The position numbers were made by a program, and so were the translations under genes. Of a stretch of 46,429 bases of DNA, positions 23,029 to 31,517 are shown one piece after another. Origin of the DNA: JAAYZQ01 sp034428935 (GTDB taxonomy: Bacteria; Chloroflexota; Anaerolineae; JAAYZQ01); NCBI GenBank assembly GCA_034428935.1, contig DAOUHB010000015.1, forward strand, positions 1-46,429. The letters run 5' to 3'. Positions within the stretch are counted from its first letter, which is position 1; each line of letters starts with the position of its first letter. The notes under the pieces are model-generated. The model searched no databases. It was not told where the DNA came from and was given only the letters and a program-made list of their open reading frames with translations.

Positions 23029-23826
23029 ATGGACAGGGTCCAGTCAGCAAATAGATCGCCCTATCTCTTTTTCCTGTTGGTGTTCCTGCTATCCGTCCCA
23101 TTCTGGATTTTGATCTTTTGGGGGGAACGGTTCCTGCCGGATGTGCCCGCTAACCTACCCATCACCGCCCCCATGGTCCTCATCCCCATGATCGCGGCCG
23201 CCATCCTGGTCTACCGGGAGAGCGGCAGGGAAGGAGTGAAGGCCCTGCTCAGGAGGGCCTTTGACTGGAAAAAGATCCCGCCGGCCTGGTACCTGCCCAT
23301 CTTTTTGCTGCTGCCGCTCATCATGGTCCTGTCGTACACCTGGCTGAGGCTGGCGGGAAGCCCCCTCCCTGACCCCGAGATCCCCCTCCTGATGGTGCCG
23401 GTTTACCTCCTCATGTTCACCGCAGCGGGCATCGGCGAGGAGCTGGGCTGGATGGGCTACGCCTTCGATCCGCTGGAGGAGCGGTGGCGCGCGCTGGGAG
23501 CTGCCCTCATCGTCGGCATCGTGTGGCAGTTGTGGCACCTCCTGCCCGACATCCAGGCAGGCGAGAGCGCGTCGTGGATCTTCTGGCAGCGCGTCTCTTC
23601 GGTTGCCCTCAGGGTGCTCATCGCCTGGGTGTACATAAACACCGGCAGGAGCGTGTTCGCGGCCATTGCCTTTCACGCCGTGTCCAACGTCGGGGTCTAC
23701 CTTTTTCCCAACTATGGCTCGCACTATGACCCCTTTACCGCCGGCGTGCTTATCATCGTTGTCGCCGTAGTCGTCGTGTTCCTGTGGGGGCCCAGGACGC
23801 TGGCCCGGCTCCGGTTGGCGACGTGA
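23029..23826 (+). CDS. CPBP/CAAX-type intramembrane metalloprotease
   Basis: 265 aa, about 7-8 membrane helices. The Abi/CPBP signature is present: EELGWMGYAFDPLEER (motif 1, with GWMGY in place of ExxxR), WQLWHLLPD (motif 2) and FHAVSN (motif 3, His). Members are Rce1-like glutamate/His intramembrane proteases linked to prenyl-protein or bacteriocin processing; the substrate here is unknown. The start is the ATG with GGAGGG ~10 nt upstream, since earlier in-frame starts would add a charged, unconserved leader. Confidence 0.85.
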   Translation: MDRVQSANRSPYLFFLLVFLLSVPFWILIFWGERFLPDVPANLPITAPMVLIPMIAAAILVYRESGREGVKALLRRAFDWKKIPPAWYLPIFLLLPLIMVLSYTWLRLAGSPLPDPEIPLLMVPVYLLMFTAAGIGEELGWMGYAFDPLEERWRALGAALIVGIVWQLWHLLPDIQAGESASWIFWQRVSSVALRVLIAWVYINTGRSVFAAIAFHAVSNVGVYLFPNYGSHYDPFTAGVLIIVVAVVVVFLWGPRTLARLRLAT

Positions 23827-23869
23827 AGCAGGGCACCCCGTCCGAAATCATTGGTACAGGAGATAGAGC

Positions 23870-24421
23870 ATGGAAGCAGAGGAAGGGATGCACATCAACA
23901 CGCCGCGTGGGTCGGTGATCATCCGTCCTGGCCTGGAAGGGGACGCGCCAGCCTATCGAGATCTGCGCCTGGAGGCGCTGCACAATCATCCGGAGGCGTT
24001 CTCTTCGGACTATGAGAAGTACACTGCCATGCCCATGAGCTACTGGGTCCAACGGCTGCGATTTGACCATCCCGACAACGAGGTGATGATGTACTTTGCC
24101 GCCCACGGCGAGGAATTGCTGGGCATGTGCGGCGTCGCCTATTCGCGGGCGCGTAAGTCGCGCCACAGTGCCTACCTGGTGAGCATGTACGTCCGGCCCG
24201 ATTGGCGCGGCCTGGGCGTTGCCGACGGGCTCATCGCCGCCTGCCGCGATTGGGCGCGAGCACGAGAGATCACGATCCTCAAGCTGGGGGTGGCTTCGGC
24301 GAACGTGCCCGCCATCCTCTGCTACGTCCGCTCCGGCTTTCAGGTGTACGGCCTCGAGCCCCAGGCCATCTATCACGACGGTGTCTATTACGACGAGCTC
24401 TTGATGGCCCGCAGCCCATAG
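23870..24421 (+). CDS. GNAT-family N-acetyltransferase
   Basis: 183 aa, single GNAT (Acetyltransf_1) domain: IRPGLEGDAPAYRDLRLEAL at the start, beta-4 YLVSMYVRPDWRGLGVADGLI with the acetyl-CoA loop variant RGLGVA, then VASANVPAILCYVRSGFQVYGLEP. It transfers an acetyl group from acetyl-CoA to an unidentified amine. An in-frame Met at residue 7 is an alternative start; AGGAGATAGAGC upstream supports the first. It lies 43 bp after the CPBP gene and is probably co-transcribed with it. Confidence 0.9.
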   Translation: MEAEEGMHINTPRGSVIIRPGLEGDAPAYRDLRLEALHNHPEAFSSDYEKYTAMPMSYWVQRLRFDHPDNEVMMYFAAHGEELLGMCGVAYSRARKSRHSAYLVSMYVRPDWRGLGVADGLIAACRDWARAREITILKLGVASANVPAILCYVRSGFQVYGLEPQAIYHDGVYYDELLMARSP

Positions 24422-24530
24422 GCTCGCCCGGGCACGCCTGGGACCATCCGCCAGCCGGCCTCCTATTGTCACATCGTTGGGCCTGCCTGCTCTTGCTCCG
24501 GCTCGGGCTACTTGGACATGATGCCATCCT

Positions 24531-24559
24531 TTGACAAATGCCGCGTTTGATGGCACAAT
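24531..24559 (+). promoter_or_regulatory. Possible promoter in the 366-bp gap before the baeRF gene
   Basis: TTGACA (24531-24536), 17-bp spacer, CACAAT (24554-24559). It would give a leader of about 220 nt. Nothing else in the 24422-24787 gap is recognisable: the open frames there lack Shine-Dalgarno sites and family similarity. Confidence 0.45.
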
Positions 24560-24787
24560 GAGTGCGTGGGCGGCGTTGCCCCATCTCAAGCTCGATTTCG
24601 CGAGCGTCCTCGCCATATGCCCTGACAATGTTGTTCCCCGGGACACCGATCAGGTCGCGAACCAAGAGCATCGATCCTACCGGCGCCAGCCGGCAGGCGG
24701 CGACGTGTCGCGCGATCTTGGCTTCCTGTTCGCTGGCTGGGTCCGGTGTTGGCGGTCGAATCACCCTTTTGTACGGGAGGTACCAGT

Positions 24788-25945
24788 ATGGACATTCTGA
24801 CCCTGGACGACTTTGGCGCTCTCGAGGCCCAGGATGCCAGCCCCTGCGTCTCGATCTTTATGCCCACCCATCGCGCCGGCCGGGAGACCCAGCAGGACCC
24901 GCTTCGCCTCAAGAACCTGCTGGGAGAGGCGGAAGCGCGGCTGATCGACGCCGGCCTGCGCTCCCCCGTGGCGCGGGAGGTGTTGGAACCTGCCCAGGCG
25001 CTCCTGGACGAATCCGCCTTTTGGCGGCACGCGAGCGACGGCCTGGCGTTGTTTGCCGCGCCGGGGGAGTTTCACACCTATCGCCTGCCCCTCGACCTGG
25101 AAGAACTGCTCGTCGTCGCCCCACGCTTTCACCTGAAGCCGCTGTTGCCGTTTTTCGCCGGCGACGGCCACTTTTTCATCCTGGCCCTCAGCCAGGACCA
25201 CGTCCGCCTGCTGGAAGGCACCCGCCACGGCGTGGACGAGATCGAGCTGGAAGGAGTCCCCACCAGCATGGCCGAGTCCCTGCCCCACGATGACCTGCAA
25301 GCGCACCTCCAGTTCCAGACCCGCACGGGGATGGCGCAGGAGGGGGGCGATCGGGCAGCCGGTTTTCACGGCCACGATCCCGACGACGAGGCCAAGAACC
25401 GCATCCTCCGCTACTTTCAGCGTCTCGACGAGGGCCTTCAGGAGGTGCTGCGCAACGAGCGGTCACCCCTGGTGCTGGCCGGCGTAGACTATCTCCTGCC
25501 CATTTACCGGGAGGCGAACAGCTATCGCCACCTGGTGGACGACGAGGGGATCACGGGCAACCCTGAGGAGATGAGGGCCGAGGAGCTTCACACACCGGCG
25601 TGGGAGATTGTGGAGCCCCGCTTTGCCGCCGCCCAGCGCCAGGCGCGGGACGCCTATGCCCAGGTGGCAGGCACCGGGCGGACATCCACCCGCGTGGGAG
25701 AGGTCGTGCCGGCGGCTCACTACGGCCGCGTGGACGTGCTGTGGGTGTCCCTGAATAGCCAGGTGTGGGGGCGCTTCGACCCGGAGACCGGGAACATCCA
25801 GAGGCGCGAGGAGCCGGAAGCCGGAGACGAGGACCTGCTGGACCTGGCTGCCCTGCGGACCCTGTCGAATGGCGGCACGGTTTATGCCGTAGACACGGCC
25901 GGGGTGCCCGGCGGCGGGCCGCTGGCGGCCCTCTTGCGCTATTGA
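24788..25945 (+). CDS. baeRF-family protein (bacterial archaeo-eukaryotic release factor-like)
   Basis: 385 aa. The sequence (ILTLDDFGALEAQ, CVSIFMPTHRAGRETQQDPLRLKNLLGEAEARL, SDGLALFAAPGEFHTYRLP, HLKPLLP, ILALSQDHVRLLEG, LAGVDYLLPIYREANSY, GRVDVLWVSLNSQVWGRFDP, NGGTVYAVDT) matches the bacterial eRF1-like group of about 380 aa. The fold is that of eRF1/Dom34 domains, suggesting ribosome binding or rescue, but the function is unproven. GGGAGG precedes the ATG. Confidence 0.8.
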   Translation: MDILTLDDFGALEAQDASPCVSIFMPTHRAGRETQQDPLRLKNLLGEAEARLIDAGLRSPVAREVLEPAQALLDESAFWRHASDGLALFAAPGEFHTYRLPLDLEELLVVAPRFHLKPLLPFFAGDGHFFILALSQDHVRLLEGTRHGVDEIELEGVPTSMAESLPHDDLQAHLQFQTRTGMAQEGGDRAAGFHGHDPDDEAKNRILRYFQRLDEGLQEVLRNERSPLVLAGVDYLLPIYREANSYRHLVDDEGITGNPEEMRAEELHTPAWEIVEPRFAAAQRQARDAYAQVAGTGRTSTRVGEVVPAAHYGRVDVLWVSLNSQVWGRFDPETGNIQRREEPEAGDEDLLDLAALRTLSNGGTVYAVDTAGVPGGGPLAALLRY

Positions 25946-26054
25946 CCGAGGTCCCGGGTAACTCTAACCAGCGGACAAGTCGTGGGTGACACCCACCGCA
26001 GCCCTGGCCCCGCTGCCGTTGGCCACGGCCGCGATCCACGAAGGACAGTAGAAC

Positions 26055-27833
26055 ATGACGCCACAAATTGCCCTCACCCTGGCCATTATCGGCGTGGCGG
26101 TGGTGCTCTTTGCCACGGAAAAGCTGCGCGTCGACGTGATCGCCCTCCTGGTTCTCGTGGCCCTGTTCCTCGGGGGCCTGGTCAGCCCTGGCGAAATGTT
26201 TGCCGGCTTTGCCAGCCCCGCGGTCGTGACCGTGTGGGCCGTCTATATCGTGTCCGGCGCCCTGTTCAAGACCGGCGTCGCCGACTTTTTAGGAGAGCGC
26301 ATTATCAGCCTCGCGGGTACCAGCGAGCCGCGGCTCATCGCCATTATCATGCTCACCTGCGGCGTCATGTCGGCCTTTATGAACAACATCGGGGCCACGG
26401 CTGTTTTGCTCCCGGCCGTGGTGGGCGTTTCGCGCAAGGCCAACGTGCCGCTGTCGCGGCTGCTCATCCCCCTGTCGTTCTCGTCGCTCCTGGGCGGCAA
26501 CATGACCCTCATCGGCACGCCGCCCAACGTCCTCGCCGCCGGCCTGCTGGCCGATCAAGGGCTGCCCGGTTTCGGATTCTTTGACTTCCTGCCGACGGGC
26601 GCCATCGTCTTTGGCGCCGGCATCCTCTACATGGTGCTTGCCGGCCGGCACCTTATCCCTGTGCGGCAGCCGGTGGAGGAGGTACAGGCGGCGGCCATGC
26701 GGGAATACGTCAGCGAGGTCCGGGTGTCGACGGATGGCACGCTTGCGGGCCAGACCCTGCGTGAATCCCGCCTCGGGGCGGAATATGACCTGACGGTCAT
26801 CGGCATCCTTCGGGACGACGTGATGCTGAGCATGCTCAATCCTGAGACACGCCTGGAGCCCGGCGACCTCCTTCTTCTGGAGGGCACAGTAGAGGGGTTG
26901 ATGCGCGCCCGTGGCGCCCTTGGACTGGAAATCGAGGCCGAGCGCAAATGGGCCCTGGACGACCTGGAGTCCGGCGATGCCCACGTCGTGGAGGCTACCC
27001 TGGCCCCCCGCTCGCACATGGTGGGCCGCACCCTACGGAACACGCACTTTCGGGATCGCTACGGCTTCACAGCCCTGGCCATCTGGCGCCAGGGCGAGGT
27101 CATCACCCAGCGCCTGCGCGACGTGCGGCTGCGGTTCGGCGACGCCTTGCTGTTATGGGGGCCACGCCACCGCCTGCCCGGGCTCCAGGAAGATGGCGAT
27201 TTCCTGGTCCTGGAGCCCGTCAAGATGGAAACGCGCCGCCAGCACAAGGCGCCCATCGCCGTTGGGGCCATGGCCCTCGTCCTGATCCTGGCAACCCTGG
27301 CAGACCTGCCCATCGCCACGGCCATGGTCATCGGCGCGGTGGTGACGGTGCTGGGCGGGTGCCTCACCATGGACGAGGCCTACCAGAGCATCGAATGGCG
27401 CAGCGTGTTCTTGATCGCCGGCATGCTGCCCCTGGGTACGGCCATGGAGACGACCGGCACCGCCCGCTTCCTGGCCGATCTGCTCGTGGGCCTCCTGGGC
27501 AGCATTGGCCCGTTGGCCATCCTGGCGGGCATCTATATCCTGGCCGGCCTGATCACCGAGCCCATGTCCAATGCCGCGGCCACGGTGTTGATGGTCCCCA
27601 TCGCCATCGACATCGCCCTGGGCCTGGGCGCCAATCCCCAGCCCTTTGTCCTGGCGACGGTCATCGGCGCTTCGACCAGTTTTCTCACTCCCGTAGGCCA
27701 CCAGGCCAACGTCCTGGTGCTCGGACCCGGTGGCTACCGTTTTTTCGATTACACCCGCGTCGGAAGCCTTCTCAACCTGGTCATCCTGGCCGTCACGTTG
27801 GTCTTCTTGCCGCTCATCTGGCCGCTGTTCTAG
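26055..27833 (+). CDS. SLC13/DASS-family permease with two TrkA-C domains
   Basis: 592 aa, anion (sulfate/dicarboxylate-type) transporter. The N-terminal half (~1-195) has helices and the SNT-like segment MSAFMNNIGATAVLLP, then GGNMTLIGTPPNV. Two cytosolic TrkA-C (RCK_C) domains follow (~213-295, GQTLRESRLGAEYDLTVIGI; ~305-390, GRTLRNTHFRDRYGFTALAIWR). The C-terminal half (~400-592) repeats the membrane unit (ITEPMSNAAATVLMVPIAID, TSFLTPVGHQANVLVLGPGGYRF). The substrate is not determined. AAGGACAG lies upstream of the ATG. Confidence 0.92.
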   Translation: MTPQIALTLAIIGVAVVLFATEKLRVDVIALLVLVALFLGGLVSPGEMFAGFASPAVVTVWAVYIVSGALFKTGVADFLGERIISLAGTSEPRLIAIIMLTCGVMSAFMNNIGATAVLLPAVVGVSRKANVPLSRLLIPLSFSSLLGGNMTLIGTPPNVLAAGLLADQGLPGFGFFDFLPTGAIVFGAGILYMVLAGRHLIPVRQPVEEVQAAAMREYVSEVRVSTDGTLAGQTLRESRLGAEYDLTVIGILRDDVMLSMLNPETRLEPGDLLLLEGTVEGLMRARGALGLEIEAERKWALDDLESGDAHVVEATLAPRSHMVGRTLRNTHFRDRYGFTALAIWRQGEVITQRLRDVRLRFGDALLLWGPRHRLPGLQEDGDFLVLEPVKMETRRQHKAPIAVGAMALVLILATLADLPIATAMVIGAVVTVLGGCLTMDEAYQSIEWRSVFLIAGMLPLGTAMETTGTARFLADLLVGLLGSIGPLAILAGIYILAGLITEPMSNAAATVLMVPIAIDIALGLGANPQPFVLATVIGASTSFLTPVGHQANVLVLGPGGYRFFDYTRVGSLLNLVILAVTLVFLPLIWPLF

Positions 27834-27990
27834 AGCGCGCCAGGGCCCTCGCGCCGTTTGCGGGGGCCTGCGGCGCCATTTCCGGGCCCCGGCCGTTTGA
27901 CTTTTCTGCGTCCCTATTCTAGAATCTCCTTGCCCGGCTGCAAGCCGATGCTATGACGGACAACGTAGTGTGCCATGCAAGGGGGGTGAA

Positions 27991-28374
27991 ATGGACACCG
28001 GTTGGTTGGCCGCTTGCGGTTTGGATTGTGGACCGTGCGAGATCCGGCTGGCGCCGGCCGACGAGGCCGCCGCGCGGGTCGTCGTCGACTGGTTCCGGAG
28101 CCAGGGGTGGCTGGCCGAGGGCGAGGGGATGGCCCAGGTTCTCGAGCGCAAGATGTACTGCACCGGATGCCTGGGCAGTCGCGAGACCCATTGGTCGGCC
28201 GACTGCTGGATCTTGACCTGTTGCGTCGACGAGCGGGGTCGTGACAACTGCGCCCAGTGCGAGCAATTCCCCTGCCCTCGCCTGGTGGACTGGGCGGGGC
28301 AAAACGAGGGTTATGGCGCCGCCCTGGCCCGCTTGCAGCGGTTGCACGCCGGGTCCGGCATGCCGCCCGCCTGA
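27991..28374 (+). CDS. DUF3795 cysteine-rich protein
   Basis: 127 aa with about ten cysteines: CGLDCGPC at the N-terminus, KMYCTGCLGSR, DCWILTCCVDERGRDNCAQCEQFPC. This pattern suggests a bound metal ion or Fe-S cluster; the function is unknown. AAGGGGGGTGAA precedes the chosen ATG; an upstream in-frame ATG would put that site inside the gene. Confidence 0.8.
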   Translation: MDTGWLAACGLDCGPCEIRLAPADEAAARVVVDWFRSQGWLAEGEGMAQVLERKMYCTGCLGSRETHWSADCWILTCCVDERGRDNCAQCEQFPCPRLVDWAGQNEGYGAALARLQRLHAGSGMPPA

Positions 28375-28457
28375 TCGAACCTCGATCCAGGGTCAAGAAA
28401 GATGGGCCAGGAGCAACCGACGGCTCGCTGGCCGGCGTTCACAAGGGAGGTAGAAAG

Positions 28458-28769
28458 ATGCCACCGCCGAGGTATGCCATCGAAGTCGAGGTTGTAGAAG
28501 GGGCACAGGCCCGGTGCCACCAGTTGGGAGATAGGTTCCAGTATCCCGCCGACATGGGCCGGATCTGTCCCTGGCTCAGGGACAGCCTGGGCGGCATGCT
28601 CCGCGTGCTCGAATGCGGCGGCACGCTGCCGTGGACCTATGCCGGGACGTCCTACGCGAAGGAGATCGACCCGGAGGGAATCACCACCGAGTTCGTGCGC
28701 TGCCCGGACCCAACCGAGGCGGGCATCGTGGTCAAGATCACCCGGGCCAGGCTGCCCGACCGGGCGTGA
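28458..28769 (+). CDS. TIGR04076-family protein
   Basis: 103 aa: PPPRYAIEVEVVEGAQARCHQLGDRF, then ICPWLRDSLGGMLRVLECGGTLPW and a C-terminal CPDPTEAGIVVKITR. This layout and the Cys positions are those of the small TIGR04076 family of unknown function, often near redox genes. GGGAGGTAGAAAG precedes the ATG. It follows the DUF3795 gene by 83 bp and is probably co-transcribed with it. Confidence 0.75.
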   Translation: MPPPRYAIEVEVVEGAQARCHQLGDRFQYPADMGRICPWLRDSLGGMLRVLECGGTLPWTYAGTSYAKEIDPEGITTEFVRCPDPTEAGIVVKITRARLPDRA

Positions 28770-28941
28770 AGGCCGCCCACATTTGCCGGGGGCGGAGACA
28801 ACCGGTAGGGATGCTGTAAGATGGCTTGACAATCTACGCGCGCTCCGGCGGCAGATCCCGCTGCTTTCTGGCGATCCGCCAGGAGCCTTGAAGGCCAGAA
28901 TGTCGACTTGGCCGCAGCCGTACGAGCACCCGCCATCAAGG

Positions 28942-28970
28942 TTGACTTCTTTCGGGTTCTGCTGTATACT
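28942..28970 (+). promoter_or_regulatory. Promoter of the small membrane protein gene
   Basis: TTGACT (28942-28947), 17-bp spacer, TATACT (28965-28970), each 5/6 to consensus. Transcription would start near 28977, giving an unusually long leader of ~230 nt. Confidence 0.7.
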
Positions 28971-28976
28971 GCAAGA

Positions 28977-29207
28977 GGTCTTGTAGGATCGCTCCTGGCT
29001 TTGGACAGGAGTGTCTTCATCGAGGTTTCAACGCTGCAGCCACAAGTGGGGGAGGGCCGTACGCCCGGCTATTCGCCTCCGCACGAGTTAGCCCACAGGC
29101 TCCTCGCCGGCGTGTGAGGAGTTGGGGACTCTCTGACCGGCCTTTGGCCGCGGAGCAAGGAGAGTCATCGGATTGGGAATCTCGACGCGTCCTTCAAGGA
29201 GGAGAAC
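28977..29207 (+). promoter_or_regulatory. Long structured 5' leader
   Basis: Between the promoter and the 56-aa gene are three clean hairpins: CTCCTG (28992-28997) with CAGGAG (29006-29011), CTCCTC (29100-29105) with GAGGAG (29116-29121), and CGGCC-TTT-GGCCG (29038-independent; 29138-29150). I do not recognise a known riboswitch or tmRNA/6S/SRP/RNase P core. It may be a regulatory leader or a separate small RNA. The stretch 28770-28941 shows nothing else. Confidence 0.35.
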
Positions 29208-29378
29208 ATGAGACTGAATGCGCCAAGGCAGGTGACCTGGATCATTGCCTTGATCCTGGGGATTCTGGGGCTTATTGGAGCGGTGGTGACCATTGCGGTT
29301 CTCACCGACCTTGCCTTCTGGCTCGTGCTCGTGGGGCTGGCGCTCATGCTGCTGGCCACGCTGTTAGAGGGCTTGTAG
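29208..29378 (+). CDS. Small two-helix membrane protein, 56 aa
   Basis: MRLNAPRQVTWIIALILGIL opens the first helix (~11-33), followed by a short turn and a second helix (~37-54, LAFWLVLVGLALMLLATLL), ending EGL. AAGGAGGAG lies 4 nt before the ATG. Proteins of this size and pattern are frequent in Chloroflexota genomes and have no assigned function. It is likely an inner-membrane protein. Confidence 0.75.
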   Translation: MRLNAPRQVTWIIALILGILGLIGAVVTIAVLTDLAFWLVLVGLALMLLATLLEGL

Positions 29379-29473
29379 CCCTAACTCCGCATCCGTCTCG
29401 CCGACGGACCGAGGGCGCAGCCGGCAGTCGTGTGGTCGGCTCCGCGCAGGCTGTCGTCTGCGCCTGCACACAG

Positions 29474-29501
29474 AAGGCTCCCGCTGGTTGGCGGGAGCCT
29501 T
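29474..29501. terminator. Terminator hairpin between small membrane gene and tRNA cluster
   Basis: 11-bp perfect stem AAGGCTCCCGC (29474-29484) / GCGGGAGCCTT (29491-29501), 6-nt loop. It begins 8 nt past the tRNA-Arg 3' end on the minus strand and ends 123 nt after the small plus-strand gene, so it can serve both directions; the T-tract is short. Confidence 0.7.
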
Positions 29502-29508
29502 TGATCAG

Positions 29509-29582
29509 TACCCTCGGAGCGATTCGAACGCTCGGCCTTCTCCTCCGCAGGGAGACGCTCTAATCCACTGAGCTACGAGGGC
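29509..29582 (-). tRNA. tRNA-Arg, anticodon GCG
   Basis: A 74-nt cloverleaf: acceptor GCCCTCG/CGAGGGT, D arm GCTC...GAGC, anticodon stem TCTCC/GGAGA with loop CTGCGGA (anticodon GCG), T arm GAGCG-TTCGAAT-CGCTC, discriminator A, CCA not encoded. GCG in place of the usual bacterial ACG (inosine) is notable; it reads CGC and CGU directly. It is 7 bp downstream of tRNA-Ser(GCU) and the last gene of the cluster. Confidence 0.93.
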
Positions 29583-29589
29583 TCGCAGG

Positions 29590-29679
29590 CGGGGAGGCAG
29601 GGATTCGAACCCTGGGTGGAGCTTTTAACCCCACAACCACTTAGCAGGCGGCCCCGATCGTCCACTCCGGCACCTCCCC
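29590..29679 (-). tRNA. tRNA-Ser, anticodon GCT
   Basis: A 90-nt class II tRNA: acceptor GGGGAGG/CCTCCCC with discriminator G, anticodon loop CTGCTAA (GCT, reads AGC/AGU), long variable arm typical of serine tRNAs, T loop TTCGAAT. CCA is not encoded. Confidence 0.95.
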
Positions 29680-29747
29680 CTGACATTCTCTTGTTAAACG
29701 CCGCGCGCCGCGCGGCAACCCCCACAAGCGAACGCTGAACCCCGGCT

Positions 29748-29836
<89 letters not shown>

Positions 29837-29980
29837 GTGACGTGGCGGCCGGATTCCCCCTCCGGCATTGCCCCCAGAGTATACCAAACCCCTGTTCTTT
29901 TGTCAAAGTGCTCGGCCGCACTAACCGCACCGGCAGCCGTCCAGGAGGGGGCGCACCTGCCCTGGTGCCACCCACCAAAT

Positions 29981-31246
29981 CTAGCGGATCACCTCGACGC
30001 CGCCCATGTAGGGCCGCAGCACCTCGGGCACGACGATGCTCCCGTCGGCCTGCTGGTAGTTTTCCATGACGGCGATCATGACCCGGGGCAGGGCCAGGCC
30101 CGAGCCGTTCAGCGTGTGCACAAAGCGCGGCCGCGCGCCCGGCTCGGGCCGGTAGCGCAGGTTCGCCCGCCGGGCCTGGAAATCGGTGCAGTTGGACAGC
30201 GAGCTGACCTCCAGCCACTCTTCCACGCCGGGGGCCCACACCTCCAGATCGTATTTCTTGGCCGCCTGGAAGCCCAAGTCGCCGGTGCACATCTGGATGA
30301 GGCGATAGGGAATGGCGAGCCCCTGGCAGATGGCCTCGGCGTCGCCCACCATCGATTCCAGCTCGCCATAGGAGGTCTCGGGCGTCGTCAGCTTGTACAT
30401 CTCGACCTTGTCGAACTGGTGGCCGCGCTTCATGCCCCGCACATCCCGCCCGGCCGACATCTTTTCCCGACGAAAACAGGGGGTGTAGGCCACGTAGTGC
30501 AGGGGCAGGGCCTCGGCCGGCAGGATCTCGTCCCGGTGCAGGTTGGTCATGGGGATCTCGGCCGTGCCGATGAACCAGAAATCCTCCTCGGCGTCGTGGT
30601 AGATGTTCTCCTCGAATTTGGGCAGTTGCGCGGCGCCCACCATCATCTCCCGCCGCACCATGTACGGCGGATAGATCTCGGTGTAGCCCTGCTCGCGGTG
30701 CACGTCCAGCATCCAGGCGATGAGGGCCCGCTGGAGCCGGGCGCCCATGCCCCGCAGGACGTAAAAGCGGGTGCCCGACAGCTTGACCCCGCGCTCAAAA
30801 TCCAGGATGTCGAGAGCCGGGCCCAGGTCCCAATGGGGGACCGGCTCAAAGTCAAAGGTGCGGGGCTCGCCCTCCATGCGCACGATCATGTTCGCGCTGT
30901 CGTCGGGGCCGACGGGCACACTGGCATGGGGCAGGTTGGGCACCCACAGCATGGCCTCGTCCAGCTCGGCCTCCACCCCCTTGAGATCGTCTTCCAGGGC
31001 CTTGATCCGGTCGCCAACCAGGCGCATGGCCTCGATGCGCGACTGGCGCTCGTCGGGATCCTTGGCGCGGCTGATCTCCTTGGACGCGGCGTTCCGCTCG
31101 GCTCGCAACGCCTCCACCTCGGTCAGCAATTCGCGGCGCCGGGCATCCAGCGCCAGGATCTGGTCGATGGGGGCCTCGGTATTCAGCGCCACCATGGCGG
31201 CCTTGATCTGTTCCGGGTTTTCGCGAATCAGGTTGATGTCGATCAT
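29981..31246 (-). CDS. serS: Seryl-tRNA synthetase
   Basis: 421 aa, class IIa synthetase charging tRNA-Ser. N-terminal antiparallel coiled-coil arm (~27-100, LLTEVEALRAERNAASKEI...RIKALEDDLKGVEAELDEAM) that grips the long variable arm of tRNA-Ser. The catalytic core holds motif 2 (PCFRREKMSAGRDVRGMKRGHQF) and motif 3 (NGSGLALPRVMIAVMENYQ). The start ATG has AGGTCAAGAG upstream. Two serine tRNA genes follow on the same strand, so enzyme and substrate may be co-expressed. Confidence 0.97.
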   Translation of the reverse strand: MIDINLIRENPEQIKAAMVALNTEAPIDQILALDARRRELLTEVEALRAERNAASKEISRAKDPDERQSRIEAMRLVGDRIKALEDDLKGVEAELDEAMLWVPNLPHASVPVGPDDSANMIVRMEGEPRTFDFEPVPHWDLGPALDILDFERGVKLSGTRFYVLRGMGARLQRALIAWMLDVHREQGYTEIYPPYMVRREMMVGAAQLPKFEENIYHDAEEDFWFIGTAEIPMTNLHRDEILPAEALPLHYVAYTPCFRREKMSAGRDVRGMKRGHQFDKVEMYKLTTPETSYGELESMVGDAEAICQGLAIPYRLIQMCTGDLGFQAAKKYDLEVWAPGVEEWLEVSSLSNCTDFQARRANLRYRPEPGARPRFVHTLNGSGLALPRVMIAVMENYQQADGSIVVPEVLRPYMGGVEVIR

Positions 31247-31310
31247 CTCTTGACCTCGTGCCGGGTTGCATCTCTGGCGTGACTTGACGCCCGTCCCCGG
31301 GCTGCCCGCT

Positions 31311-31339
31311 ACTATAGCACACTGACGTCCAATTGTCAA
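31311..31339 (-). promoter_or_regulatory. serS promoter
   Basis: Minus strand TTGACA (31339-31334), 17-bp spacer, TATAGT (31316-31311), 65 bp upstream of the serS start. Confidence 0.75.
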
Positions 31340-31346
31340 TTGAAAT

Positions 31347-31375
31347 TTGGCAAGCACCGGGCCGGATGGTATACT
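31347..31375 (+). promoter_or_regulatory. Promoter of the secreted metalloprotease gene
   Basis: TTGGCA (31347-31352), 17-bp spacer, TATACT (31370-31375). It is back to back with the serS promoter (8 bp between the -35 boxes) and leaves a ~135-nt leader with no recognised element. Confidence 0.6.
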
Positions 31376-31517
31376 TCTATTTCCGAGACAGCACAGTTGT
31401 AACGGGCTTGAATCGGGCCCACGGCCATTGTCAGCCCAAAGCTGCATCACACTCAGGGCCTTTGCCGAGCGGCTATCGTTCGTGCCGGCTCTGCGCTATA
31501 CTCAAGGAGCTGGAGGT

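Noticed and set aside
28977..29207. tmRNA, suggested by a GGTTTCAACG stretch near 29025
   Set aside because: The tag frame and the tRNA-like ends are absent, and the match is only a few bases.
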